Shown here piece by piece: positions 1 to 6,141 of a stretch of 14,919 bases of DNA. The notes under the pieces were generated by a model that was given only the letters and a program-made list of their open reading frames with translations, did not search any database and had not been told where the DNA came from. A program made the translations under genes and the position numbers. This stretch comes from an uncultured bacterium (lineage in GTDB: Bacteria > Cyanobacteriota > Vampirovibrionia > Gastranaerophilales > Gastranaerophilaceae), in contig USCK01000031.1 of the NCBI GenBank assembly GCA_900553205.1, positions 1-14,919 of the forward strand, given 5' to 3'. Numbering within the stretch: the stretch's first letter is position 1; every line of letters begins with the position of its first letter.

Positions 1-60
1 AGTTATTAAGAAGATAATTATTTCTTAGTCACTTATTAACCTAGCTCTTATTAACTTTTT

Positions 61-130
61 GTTAGAGATATTTCGCTTACGCTCAATATGACGGAATATT
101 TTAGTCATTCCGTACTTGATACGGAATCTG
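61..130. repeat. Degenerate palindromic intergenic repeat
   Basis: The block reads like the dispersed intergenic palindromes found in many AT-rich bacterial genomes: a GAGATATTTCGCTTACGCTC-type stretch followed by a perfect 8-bp inverted repeat, ATTCCGTA (107-114), loop CTTGA, TACGGAAT (120-127). A further copy of ACGGAAT at 91-97 can pair with the same 107-113 arm, so two mutually exclusive hairpins are possible. No ORF covers it. Only one copy is present in this window, so calling it a repeat family rests on resemblance, not on counted copies. Confidence 0.45.
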
Positions 131-264
131 TCAGTTTGATATCTTAAATGACACAAACTAACTAACCAAACATATTATCTTCACAAACCCAAGCTACACC
201 TCAAACATCAGATATAGTGTACTTTTTACCATATTAACTTATGTATCTTTTAGGTTTTTAAGGG
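131..264. other. Non-coding stretch, nothing recognised
   Basis: Between the palindrome and the promoter at 265 I see only AT-rich sequence with stops in all frames and no ORF with a ribosome binding site. Positions 1-60 are likewise empty. The first 264 bases may be the tail of a spacer whose gene lies outside the window. Confidence 0.5.
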
Positions 265-292
265 TTGTCAATTCTGTAAAAATGGTTATAAT
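265..292 (+). promoter_or_regulatory. Sigma70-type promoter for the 28-codon ORF/leader
   Basis: TTGTCA at 265-270 (-35) and a consensus TATAAT at 287-292 (-10) are separated by 16 bp. Transcription would start near 299, giving about 55 nt of leader before the ATG at 355. There is no other plus-strand gene for it to serve before glnA, which is convergent. Confidence 0.65.
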
Positions 293-354
293 GATAGTGG
301 AAGTTCTGTTATCAATAACTATAAAACCTATGTAGCAAGAGAATAGGAGGCTTT

Positions 355-441
355 ATGCACTTTCTACGTTACATCTTTAGACGAATCTTTGCATATCTTC
401 AAGAAGCAGGAATGCAAGCTTCAAAACATATTGCTTATTAA
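355..441 (+). CDS. Putative 28-residue cationic small protein
   Basis: This short ORF has the best Shine-Dalgarno sequence in the window: AGGAGG at 346-351 region, ending only a few bases before ATG 355. A consensus promoter lies upstream at 265-292. The product starts MHFLRYIFRRIF and ends QASKHIAY. Its first half alternates aromatic/aliphatic and arginine residues, as in an amphipathic cationic helix; the second half is neutral. It has no cysteines and is too short for a signal peptide plus mature part. It is not a family I recognise. It could be a membrane-active peptide, a leader peptide controlling the RNA downstream, or a regulator of convergent glnA, but none of these is shown. The argument for translation rests on the ribosome binding site and promoter alone; conservation is unknown. 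Confidence 0.45.
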   Translation: MHFLRYIFRRIFAYLQEAGMQASKHIAY

Positions 442-473
442 TATTATTATTTCGAAAGTTCCTTCCTAACACT

Positions 474-482
474 TGATATAAT
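474..482 (+). promoter_or_regulatory. Extended -10 promoter for candidate sRNA
   Basis: TGATATAAT (474-482) is an exact extended -10 element (TG-n-TATAAT). No good -35 box is present at the usual distance, which extended -10 promoters tolerate. The predicted start near 489 falls at the base of the strong hairpin at 486-522. Confidence 0.4.
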
Positions 483-485
483 AGT

Positions 486-596
486 ACGATAGGGTGAACC
501 ACACATTGGTTTGCCCTATTGTTCCGTGTATAAACCCCAACAAAACACATAAAATATATAACAAAACGCATCTCTATATTTTATAAAGATGCGTTT
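486..596 (+). ncRNA. Candidate structured small RNA between small ORF and glnA
   Basis: Positions 486-501 pair with 507-522 to form a 16-bp stem closed by a CACAT pentaloop. Three of the pairs are G-U (488-520, 495-513, 496-512). They are good pairs in the plus-strand transcript but A-C mismatches in the minus-strand transcript, so the structure is meant for the plus strand. An extended -10 sits just before it, and a second hairpin at 564-596 could end it, giving an RNA of roughly 110 nt. It does not match the landmarks of 6S, tmRNA, SRP RNA or the glutamine riboswitch that I looked for. The alternative is that the hairpin is the 3' end of the small-ORF transcript starting near 299. Confidence 0.4.
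564..596 (-). terminator. Terminator hairpin between glnA and the convergent leader/sRNA
   Basis: A perfect 10-bp stem, AAACGCATCT (564-573) with AGATGCGTTT (587-596), lies 24 bp past the glnA stop codon. Read on the minus strand the stem ends in TTTT and is followed by a T-rich tail; on the plus strand the tail is only GATAAATAT. It mainly serves glnA but may stop plus-strand transcripts as well. Confidence 0.65.
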
Positions 597-619
597 GATA
601 AATATAATCGTAATTCTAA

Positions 620-1984
620 TTAATATCTTGCAAGATATTTATTGATTTCCCATTGAGTAACACAAGTTCTGTAGTCGTCCCACTCTTTCTCTTTTGCTAC
701 AACAAACTCGTTCATAATATGTTGTCCCAAAGCAGCGTTTGCAACCAATGATTTGTTCATCAAATCAACAGCTTCAATCAATGTTCCAGGCAAAGAATCA
801 ATTTTTTGTCTTTTACGTTCTTTGCTTGTCAACTTATAGATATTACTTTCTACAGGTGCAGGTGGCTCAATTTTGTTTCTGATACCGTCCAAACAAGCTT
901 CCAAGATTGTAGCAAAAGCTAAATATGGGTTACAAGCAGGGTCCGGTGAACGCAATTCAACTCTTGTTGCAACACCACGTTTTGCAGGAACTCTCAACAA
1001 TGCACTTCTGTTTGCCAAAGACCAAGCTAAATAAACAGGAGCTTCATACCCCGGAACAAGTCTTTTATAACTGTTTACTGTTGGGTTCAAGATTGCAGTA
1101 ACACTTTTCACATGCTTCAACAACCCACCAATAGCATATTTCGCAGTGTCAGAAAGTTGGTATTCTGCATTTTCATCATAGAACGCATTCTTACCATCTT
1201 TAAACAATGAAATATTACAGTGCATACCTGAACCGTTTATACCAAAAATAGGTTTTGGCATAAATGTAGCATGCAAATCATGTAATGCCGCAATAGCCTT
1301 AACTACGACCTTGAAGGTTGCAACATTATCAGCTGTTGTAAGAATATCTGCATATTTGAAATCTACTTCGTGTTGACCATCTGCAACCTCGTGATGAGAA
1401 GCTTCTATATCAAAATTCATTTCTTGTAGTGTATTAACGATATCAGAACGAACATCTTCACCCAAATCTTCTGGCCCTACATCATAATAACCAGCTTTGT
1501 CCATTGTTGAAGTTGTAATATTACCGTTTTCATCTTTTGAGAATAAGAAGAACTCAGCTTCGGGTCCCATATTCATTGTAAAACCAAGTTTTTTAGCTTC
1601 GTTCATCAATCTTTTTAAGTTACATCTTGGACAACCTTCAAATGGTGTGCCATCAGCATTATAAATATCGCAAATAATTCTTGCTGATTCATAACCGTCA
1701 ATATCTCTCCAAGGAAGGATTTCAAAAGTATTTTTATCAGGGTAAAAGAACATATCAGAAGTTTCAATACTTCTAAATCCTTTAATAGACGAACCGTCAA
1801 GCATAATCTCATTTGCCAAAATCTTATCAATATGGCTTGCAGGAATAGAAATGTTTTTAACTTGACCATTTATATCTACAAACTGAAGTTTTATGAAACG
1901 AATATTTCGTTCTTTTATAATCTGTTTTATATCATCTGCGCTAAGGTCTTTTCCATCTAATCTCTTGTATGTAAAATCGCTCAT
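620..1984 (-). CDS. glnA: Glutamine synthetase, type I (alpha-like)
   Basis: This enzyme makes glutamine from glutamate, ammonia and ATP in the cytoplasm and is the main entry of ammonium into metabolism. The whole family pattern is present in 454 residues: DGSSIKGF (63-70), GPEAEFFLF (140-148), HHEVADGQHEVDFKYAD (197-213), GSGMHCN (251-257), NPTVNSYKRLVPGYEAP (300-316), NRSALLRVP (325-333) and ELRSPDP (343-349). The C-terminal end (NIYKLTSKER, then EKEWDDYRT) follows the alpha type of Firmicutes and Thermotoga rather than the adenylylated beta type, so control by adenylylation is unlikely. An in-frame ATG 15 nt upstream (1999) is possible, but the chosen start has GGAGG right in front of it and that upstream ATG does not. 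It is transcribed alone, from a promoter at 2065-2037 to the terminator at 596-564. Confidence 0.95.
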   Translation of the reverse strand: MSDFTYKRLDGKDLSADDIKQIIKERNIRFIKLQFVDINGQVKNISIPASHIDKILANEIMLDGSSIKGFRSIETSDMFFYPDKNTFEILPWRDIDGYESARIICDIYNADGTPFEGCPRCNLKRLMNEAKKLGFTMNMGPEAEFFLFSKDENGNITTSTMDKAGYYDVGPEDLGEDVRSDIVNTLQEMNFDIEASHHEVADGQHEVDFKYADILTTADNVATFKVVVKAIAALHDLHATFMPKPIFGINGSGMHCNISLFKDGKNAFYDENAEYQLSDTAKYAIGGLLKHVKSVTAILNPTVNSYKRLVPGYEAPVYLAWSLANRSALLRVPAKRGVATRVELRSPDPACNPYLAFATILEACLDGIRNKIEPPAPVESNIYKLTSKERKRQKIDSLPGTLIEAVDLMNKSLVANAALGQHIMNEFVVAKEKEWDDYRTCVTQWEINKYLARY

Positions 1985-2036
1985 AAACCCTCCATTCAAA
2001 ATTCTTATTTAATATATGAAACTTTTTACGTTTTTT

Positions 2037-2065
2037 ATTAAAATACATATTTCTCTAACGGTCAA
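2037..2065 (-). promoter_or_regulatory. glnA promoter
   Basis: On the minus strand TTGACC (2065-2060) and TTTAAT (2042-2037) are separated by exactly 17 bp, close to the sigma70 consensus. The start would be near 2030, leaving about 46 nt of untranslated leader before the ribosome binding site. I searched for an NtcA-like GTA-N8-TAC site here and did not find one. Confidence 0.65.
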
Positions 2066-2119
2066 TATTTTTCATATTAAGATTAAGTAAAGATAAGTTT
2101 TTAAAGGATTTTTGATTTT

Positions 2120-2260
2120 ACCGTTTTTCTAAAAAACAGATTAAAAATTTAAGAATTTGAAAAAATTTTATTCAAAAATTTAAAAAATTAAAACAAAAAA
2201 TTCCAAAATCAAAAAATTATTTTTCAAAAACCAATATTTTTAAAAATTTTTATTTTTTTA
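2120..2260. promoter_or_regulatory. A-tract-rich divergent intergenic region
   Basis: Between glnA and the divergent aminotransferase lies a block made almost only of A and T, with at least ten runs of four to six A (for example 2131-2136, 2160-2165, 2182-2187, 2195-2200, 2211-2216, 2226-2230). The spacing varies between about 7 and 17 bp, so phasing is imperfect. Intrinsic curvature or binding of a nucleoid protein is possible, but only the base composition is seen. Confidence 0.35.
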
Positions 2261-2281
2261 AGAATATTAATATTTACCCAA

Positions 2282-2287
2282 TATAAT
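2282..2287 (+). promoter_or_regulatory. -10 box implying a leaderless transcript
   Basis: A consensus TATAAT ends six bases before the ATG at 2294, so the usual start seven bases past the -10 is the A of the ATG. The -35 region (around 2259-2264) is poor. AAAGG in the six-base gap could also act as a weak ribosome binding site if transcription starts further upstream. Confidence 0.4.
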
Positions 2288-2293
2288 AAAGGT

Positions 2294-3049
2294 ATGAAGG
2301 AATATTTTACAAAATTTTTAAACTGTGGGAGAAATTCTCTCAGATTCATAATCAGAACATATAACATCAAAGAGATTTATGTTCCGTATTATACCTGTCC
2401 TTCTGTTTGGCAAGCTATCAAACGAGAAAATTGCCAAATCAGATTTTATCATATTGCTAGAAACTTCTTGCCGACAATAGAATTTTCTAAAGACAGTTAT
2501 ATTCTATATACAAACTATTTTGGTATAAACAGCAAGAATGTATTTGATATGGCTAAGAAATACCAAAACTTAATCATAGATAATGCGCACGCATATTATA
2601 TGCTTCAAATCGGACTAGCAGGGTTTAATTCTATAAGAAAATTCCTTCCGACACCAGACGGAAGCATTGTTTATACAACCAAAGAAAATAAAACCATTTA
2701 TCCCCCTGATGAATCACACATAAACCTCACAAACACAGATTTCAGAAACAGAGATTTTGATATATCTGATGATATCAAATCTGTTTCAAACAAGACCGTT
2801 GAACTACTTAAAAAGATTGATATTGATTTGAATAAGAAAAATCACCTTGAAAGGTTTTATGAATTAGAGAAAAGATACAGAGATACCAATATGCTTAAAA
2901 TAACGCTTGGAGAATATGATATCCCATATATTTATCCTTACTTATCAGAAAACAAAATAAATGAACCTTACGAAACCTTTTGGAACCCACAGCCAATAAA
3001 TACAGTGGAAGGTTATTTCCGAAAATATTTGAAAGGGATTATTTTGTAG
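2294..3049 (+). CDS. Short DegT/DnrJ/EryC1-like PLP aminotransferase
   Basis: The N-terminal part looks like a fold-type I PLP enzyme of the DegT/DnrJ/EryC1 group that aminates sugar nucleotides for cell-surface glycans. GRNSLRFII (12-20) matches the phosphate-binding start of the domain, VPYYTCPSV (30-38) the strand-turn that follows, LIIDNAHAYY (93-102) carries the Asp (D96) expected to hold the PLP ring nitrogen, and SIRKFLPTPDG (113-123) carries the likely Schiff-base lysine K116. At 251 residues it is about 100 short of usual family members, and the C-terminal small domain is reduced. The next reading frames do not restore a longer match, so it is probably naturally short or long decayed. 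It stands alone, divergent from glnA and convergent with the GH57 gene. The substrate cannot be told; the family call is moderately sure. Confidence 0.6.
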   Translation: MKEYFTKFLNCGRNSLRFIIRTYNIKEIYVPYYTCPSVWQAIKRENCQIRFYHIARNFLPTIEFSKDSYILYTNYFGINSKNVFDMAKKYQNLIIDNAHAYYMLQIGLAGFNSIRKFLPTPDGSIVYTTKENKTIYPPDESHINLTNTDFRNRDFDISDDIKSVSNKTVELLKKIDIDLNKKNHLERFYELEKRYRDTNMLKITLGEYDIPYIYPYLSENKINEPYETFWNPQPINTVEGYFRKYLKGIIL

Positions 3050-3104
3050 GATTAATTAAATCAGACCGGCTAAAAACTCCAAAATACAAATATAAATTCA
3101 AATG

Positions 3105-5330
3105 TTATTTAGGCCTTACAATTTCAAGCAAAGAATCTTTTGGCATAAAGGAACGACAAATACCGTTACACCCGGCAACAAAGAACAATTCTAATTTTTG
3201 TCCTTTTTTAATATCCAAATTCTCAAACGGAATCACAATATCTACAAGCTCGTTTATAGACATATTTATATTAGAGAAATCGTGTTTTTCCCACAAGCCG
3301 TCACTTATTGCATTTGACAAAGTAGGTTGATAAAGAATTTTGCCAACAAATGTCAACAACAATTCATAATGATATTTCTTTTTCATTACAGGAAAAACTG
3401 CATCCTGATTGTTAGCAACCCTAATTGATGATGCATGTTTAATCTTGCTATTTTTGCGCATATAAACAAAGAAATGTGATATCCTTGGTCTAAAATCATC
3501 TGCATTTTTGAAATTTGGGTTCATATGTAAACGCAAATAAACATTATCATTATCAAACCCATAATCAATTTTGTCGCATAACTTGTTATCACGATAAACT
3601 GGGCCATCAATCAAGTCAAAACTGTTTATAAAATCTATATCTGACTCACCTGTATTTTGAAATGCTTCTTCATTTTCTATCAAATTCTGATAAGCAAGAG
3701 CAATAACTGATTTATCCAAAAACTCAGGATATGCTGAATTTAGGAATTTATAAGCTTTTTTCAAATGTTCTCTAAACAAGAAATCAAAAATATTATCTTG
3801 TCCAGAATTGTTTGGTTCACCATACCACCAGAACCAATCGCTACCCTCTGCAATATAAATTTCTTGCATTGCCAAATTTACTGCATTTTCATCAGGGAAA
3901 CCTTTAGCAATCTCTATTATGTCCTGCCTTACAGTTGTCAAATAATTCCAAGCAAGATTCTTAACTGAATCGCCTATCCAAAATTGAAAATCTTTGTTTA
4001 TCCAAGACCCTGGATATATGCCCTCTATCTGACGTTTTGTTTTATCATTTTCGATATAATCAGATAAACAAACTGTTTCTAATGTCGAATCTTTTTCGAT
4101 AAGCGAATACAAAGTATTTAAAAATTCTGCACCATCTTCTTTATATCTTTCCCAACAATTTTCTCCATCTTGAGCTATTGTCAAAATATGTGTATCGTCA
4201 GGGGAAACCAATAACTTACTTTGCATAAGCTTAATCTTATTATACAAATCCTCTGCAGCAGTTTTTGAATTTATATTACTGTATTCAAAATTAATTAAAT
4301 TAGATATTGATGAATCCCTAAAAATCACATCAACATTTGAATCCTCACTAGAATATTCATAAACCTTTAATAAATGATATGGATCTTCTAAATTACCTTT
4401 AAAATCTCTTATGAATTCAAAATTAATAGTTTTTGACAATATTGACTCATCAGAAACTGTCCATTTTATACCTAGCGATTTCAACAACTCCAAAACTTTT
4501 GTAGTCAAACAATGTTCAGATGCCCACAAACCCTTCGGACGAACTCCAAACACTTCTTCAACTCTATCTAATGCACTTTTTACCTGTATATAAGCATCAT
4601 CTGATAAATCCATTTCTTCTGGTAAATTTTCTACCGTCTGAGCATTCTGTATTGTTGTCTGAACATCACACAATATAGGTAAAATTGGGTGATTATACGG
4701 ACTTGTCGTTAATTCTATTCTACCTTCCTTAATATATTCCCTATATGTCGGAATTATCTCAGAAATGATCTTACGATGTAAATCTATTATCTTGATTCTA
4801 TCTCTTAGAGTGAACCCTTTTTCTTTTGACGCTAATTGACGAAGTTCAGGAAAACGATTCAAATGAGTCGGATCAATCCATGCCAGATTGAACAAAGCCA
4901 TCAAATCAGAATATTCTTGATTTGTAAAAGCTTCTATATTAACATCTTTTTTGGCATATCTTTTTTTATACAATTTTCTGTATGTAGGGTGATGATAAAT
5001 CATCGTTTCATACTCAGCAGTAAAAAAGTTATTTAAAATATATTCTTTTTCACTATCAGATAAATTTTCTACTGGAGTCATTGTTAAGCTTGAATGAATA
5101 TCATTAAATCCATTTTCAGAATAATCAATCAATTCATCTACTAATGCTGGAACAATATTTACATTAAGTTTAATATTAGGGTGTTTTTCTAATATCAAAA
5201 CCATATCAAGATAATCTTTTACAGCATGCAACCTTGCCCAAGGCATAAGATATACAGAGTCCAACTCATATACCGGTTGGTGCATGTGCCAATAAAAAGC
5301 TATTGATAACTTTTTTAAACTTCCGTCCAT
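3105..5330 (-). CDS. Glycoside hydrolase family 57 glucanase/glucanotransferase
   Basis: This 741-residue cytoplasmic protein belongs to GH57, retaining enzymes that cut or rearrange alpha-glucans such as glycogen. All five conserved regions can be seen: HMHQP (15-19), the region ending TTSPYNHPILP (208-218), GLWASEH (267-273) with nucleophile E272, AQDGENCWE (386-394) with acid/base D388, and WINKDFQFWIGD (443-454). EGSDWFWWYGE (495-505) is another family hallmark. Residues from about 560 form a beta-rich C-terminal domain ending in IPFENLDIKKGQ and RSFMPKDSLLEIVRP, like the C-terminal domain of amylopullulanases. There is no signal peptide. The exact reaction (amylase, branching, 4-alpha-glucanotransferase) cannot be read off. 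A TTG codon at 5333 just precedes the chosen ATG. A TATAAT at 5343-5338 leaves seven bases before the ATG, with no ribosome binding site, suggesting a leaderless start; read-through from the toxin/antitoxin pair upstream is also possible. Confidence 0.88.
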   Translation of the reverse strand: MDGSLKKLSIAFYWHMHQPVYELDSVYLMPWARLHAVKDYLDMVLILEKHPNIKLNVNIVPALVDELIDYSENGFNDIHSSLTMTPVENLSDSEKEYILNNFFTAEYETMIYHHPTYRKLYKKRYAKKDVNIEAFTNQEYSDLMALFNLAWIDPTHLNRFPELRQLASKEKGFTLRDRIKIIDLHRKIISEIIPTYREYIKEGRIELTTSPYNHPILPILCDVQTTIQNAQTVENLPEEMDLSDDAYIQVKSALDRVEEVFGVRPKGLWASEHCLTTKVLELLKSLGIKWTVSDESILSKTINFEFIRDFKGNLEDPYHLLKVYEYSSEDSNVDVIFRDSSISNLINFEYSNINSKTAAEDLYNKIKLMQSKLLVSPDDTHILTIAQDGENCWERYKEDGAEFLNTLYSLIEKDSTLETVCLSDYIENDKTKRQIEGIYPGSWINKDFQFWIGDSVKNLAWNYLTTVRQDIIEIAKGFPDENAVNLAMQEIYIAEGSDWFWWYGEPNNSGQDNIFDFLFREHLKKAYKFLNSAYPEFLDKSVIALAYQNLIENEEAFQNTGESDIDFINSFDLIDGPVYRDNKLCDKIDYGFDNDNVYLRLHMNPNFKNADDFRPRISHFFVYMRKNSKIKHASSIRVANNQDAVFPVMKKKYHYELLLTFVGKILYQPTLSNAISDGLWEKHDFSNINMSINELVDIVIPFENLDIKKGQKLELFFVAGCNGICRSFMPKDSLLEIVRPK

Positions 5331-5337
5331 CAAAGTT

Positions 5338-5343
5338 ATTATA
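5338..5343 (-). promoter_or_regulatory. -10 box directly before the GH57 start
   Basis: On the minus strand a consensus TATAAT is followed by AACTTTG and then ATG at 5330. The predicted transcription start is at or next to the ATG. No convincing -35 box was found around 5361-5366. Confidence 0.35.
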
Positions 5344-5391
5344 TCAGATTTTTATGAAAATTAAAACAACTAAAACAGATTAATACCAATA

Positions 5392-5748
5392 TTATGCCAA
5401 TTTCAAATCTTCAACAGTTAAAGTATATCCTAAACCTTTTAATATCTTACCTATAGTAACAATACTTGGCGCAGATTTTGTTTTACATTTTAAAATCTCT
5501 GTCAAATTACTTCTATCAATTCCTGTAGTTTGAGCAAAATCTTTAATAGTACCTCTAGCCTTTATAACTTGCTCTAAAGCTCTATAGAATTCAGAATAAT
5601 CTCCAGTTTCTATATAATCAAGTATAGAAAATTTTAACCAACCCTTTTGAAACTCAAGGTTTTGTAATTTTTGATTCATATAATCATCATGACTAATAGT
5701 ATTAGCCTTAACTTTTTCCATATCAAGTTTTTGATTTTTATCTGACAT
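5392..5748 (-). CDS. Xre-type antitoxin of toxin/antitoxin pair 1
   Basis: This 118-residue protein is the partner of the toxin just upstream and resembles the HTH 'addiction module antidote' family (HigA-like). The N-terminal half (VKANTISHDDYMNQKL, 13-28) is the likely toxin-binding part. Residues 63-104 (KARGTIKDFAQTTGIDRSNL and on) form the helix-turn-helix, with RSNL in the recognition helix. The chosen ATG lies four bases past the toxin stop; AAAGGGTAAGG across that stop is its ribosome binding site. An in-frame ATG 30 nt further up lies inside the toxin and lacks such a site. It would neutralise the toxin and, with it, repress the shared promoter at 6117-6089. The paralogue at 14622 shares the SISHD/TISHD and DRSNL segments. 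Confidence 0.82.
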   Translation of the reverse strand: MSDKNQKLDMEKVKANTISHDDYMNQKLQNLEFQKGWLKFSILDYIETGDYSEFYRALEQVIKARGTIKDFAQTTGIDRSNLTEILKCKTKSAPSIVTIGKILKGLGYTLTVEDLKLA

Positions 5749-5752
5749 AGCC

Positions 5753-6082
5753 TTACCCTTTATAGTTTCGTTCCACAAAATCTTCGTAATATTTACTTGC
5801 TTGCTTTATTGCCTTAGCCTGATTCTTTTTATCACTACCTGCTAAAAGCAATATTACAATATTATTTAGTTCTTTATAATAAATCCGATATCCTTTGCCA
5901 AAATCTAATCTTAATTCTGATAAATTACTATTTTGCAACCTTTTCCAATCACCTTTAAGACCATCTTTTAACTTATTTATTCGTTTATAGACCCGTAATT
6001 GATATTCAAAACTAAGTGATTCTACCCACTCTGTATATGGACATTTCCCATCAATAGTTTTATAAATTACAATATCTTTCAT
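5753..6082 (-). CDS. RelE/ParE-like toxin of pair 1 (killer protein, DUF891-like)
   Basis: This 109-residue protein belongs to the phage Gp49-like/'addiction module killer protein' group of RelE/ParE-fold toxins, usually ribosome-dependent mRNA nucleases. The family pattern is clear: LSELRLDFGKGYRIYY (54-69), a hydrophobic strand IVILLLAGSDK (75-85) and the C-terminal helix AIKQASKYYEDF (91-102). The frame is open for another 26 codons upstream, but that stretch contains the promoter. The paralogue at 14284 also begins right before the IxYKTxDGKCP segment, so ATG 6082 is chosen. The transcript would start on this ATG, without a leader. The toxin comes first and the antitoxin second, as in higBA. 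The gene sits 60 bp after the aminotransferase stop codon, on the same strand. Confidence 0.85.
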   Translation of the reverse strand: MKDIVIYKTIDGKCPYTEWVESLSFEYQLRVYKRINKLKDGLKGDWKRLQNSNLSELRLDFGKGYRIYYKELNNIVILLLAGSDKKNQAKAIKQASKYYEDFVERNYKG

Positions 6083-6088
6083 AATACT

Positions 6089-6117
6089 AGTGTAGCTTAT
6101 AGGCAACAAACCGTCAA
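6089..6117 (-). promoter_or_regulatory. Promoter/operator of toxin/antitoxin pair 1
   Basis: On the minus strand TTGACG (6117-6112) and TACACT (6094-6089) are separated by 17 bp. The stretch 6089-6110 agrees with the operator-like palindrome of pair 2 (14251-14272) at 16 of 22 positions when both are read on the plus strand, and lies at the same place relative to the -10. The palindrome here is imperfect. The predicted start is 6082, the A of the toxin ATG. Confidence 0.65.
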
Positions 6118-6141
6118 GGGTACATAAATAACTTTCATAAT

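Noticed and set aside
377..571. 64-codon minus-strand frame downstream of glnA
   Set aside because: It starts inside the terminator hairpin, has no ribosome binding site and covers the structured RNA and the better-supported small ORF on the other strand.
299..596. 6S RNA, tmRNA, SRP RNA or glutamine riboswitch near glnA
   Set aside because: None of their conserved core sequences was found.
1615..1869. 84-codon frame inside glnA
   Set aside because: Same strand, other frame of a well-conserved gene; no start signal.
2000..2293. NtcA site upstream of glnA
   Set aside because: No GTA-N8-TAC pattern at a sensible distance from the promoter.
2980..3330. Plus-strand frame overlapping the aminotransferase end and the GH57 3' end
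   Set aside because: Most of it is antisense to GH57 coding sequence; I also tested it as a frameshifted tail of the aminotransferase and saw no family match.
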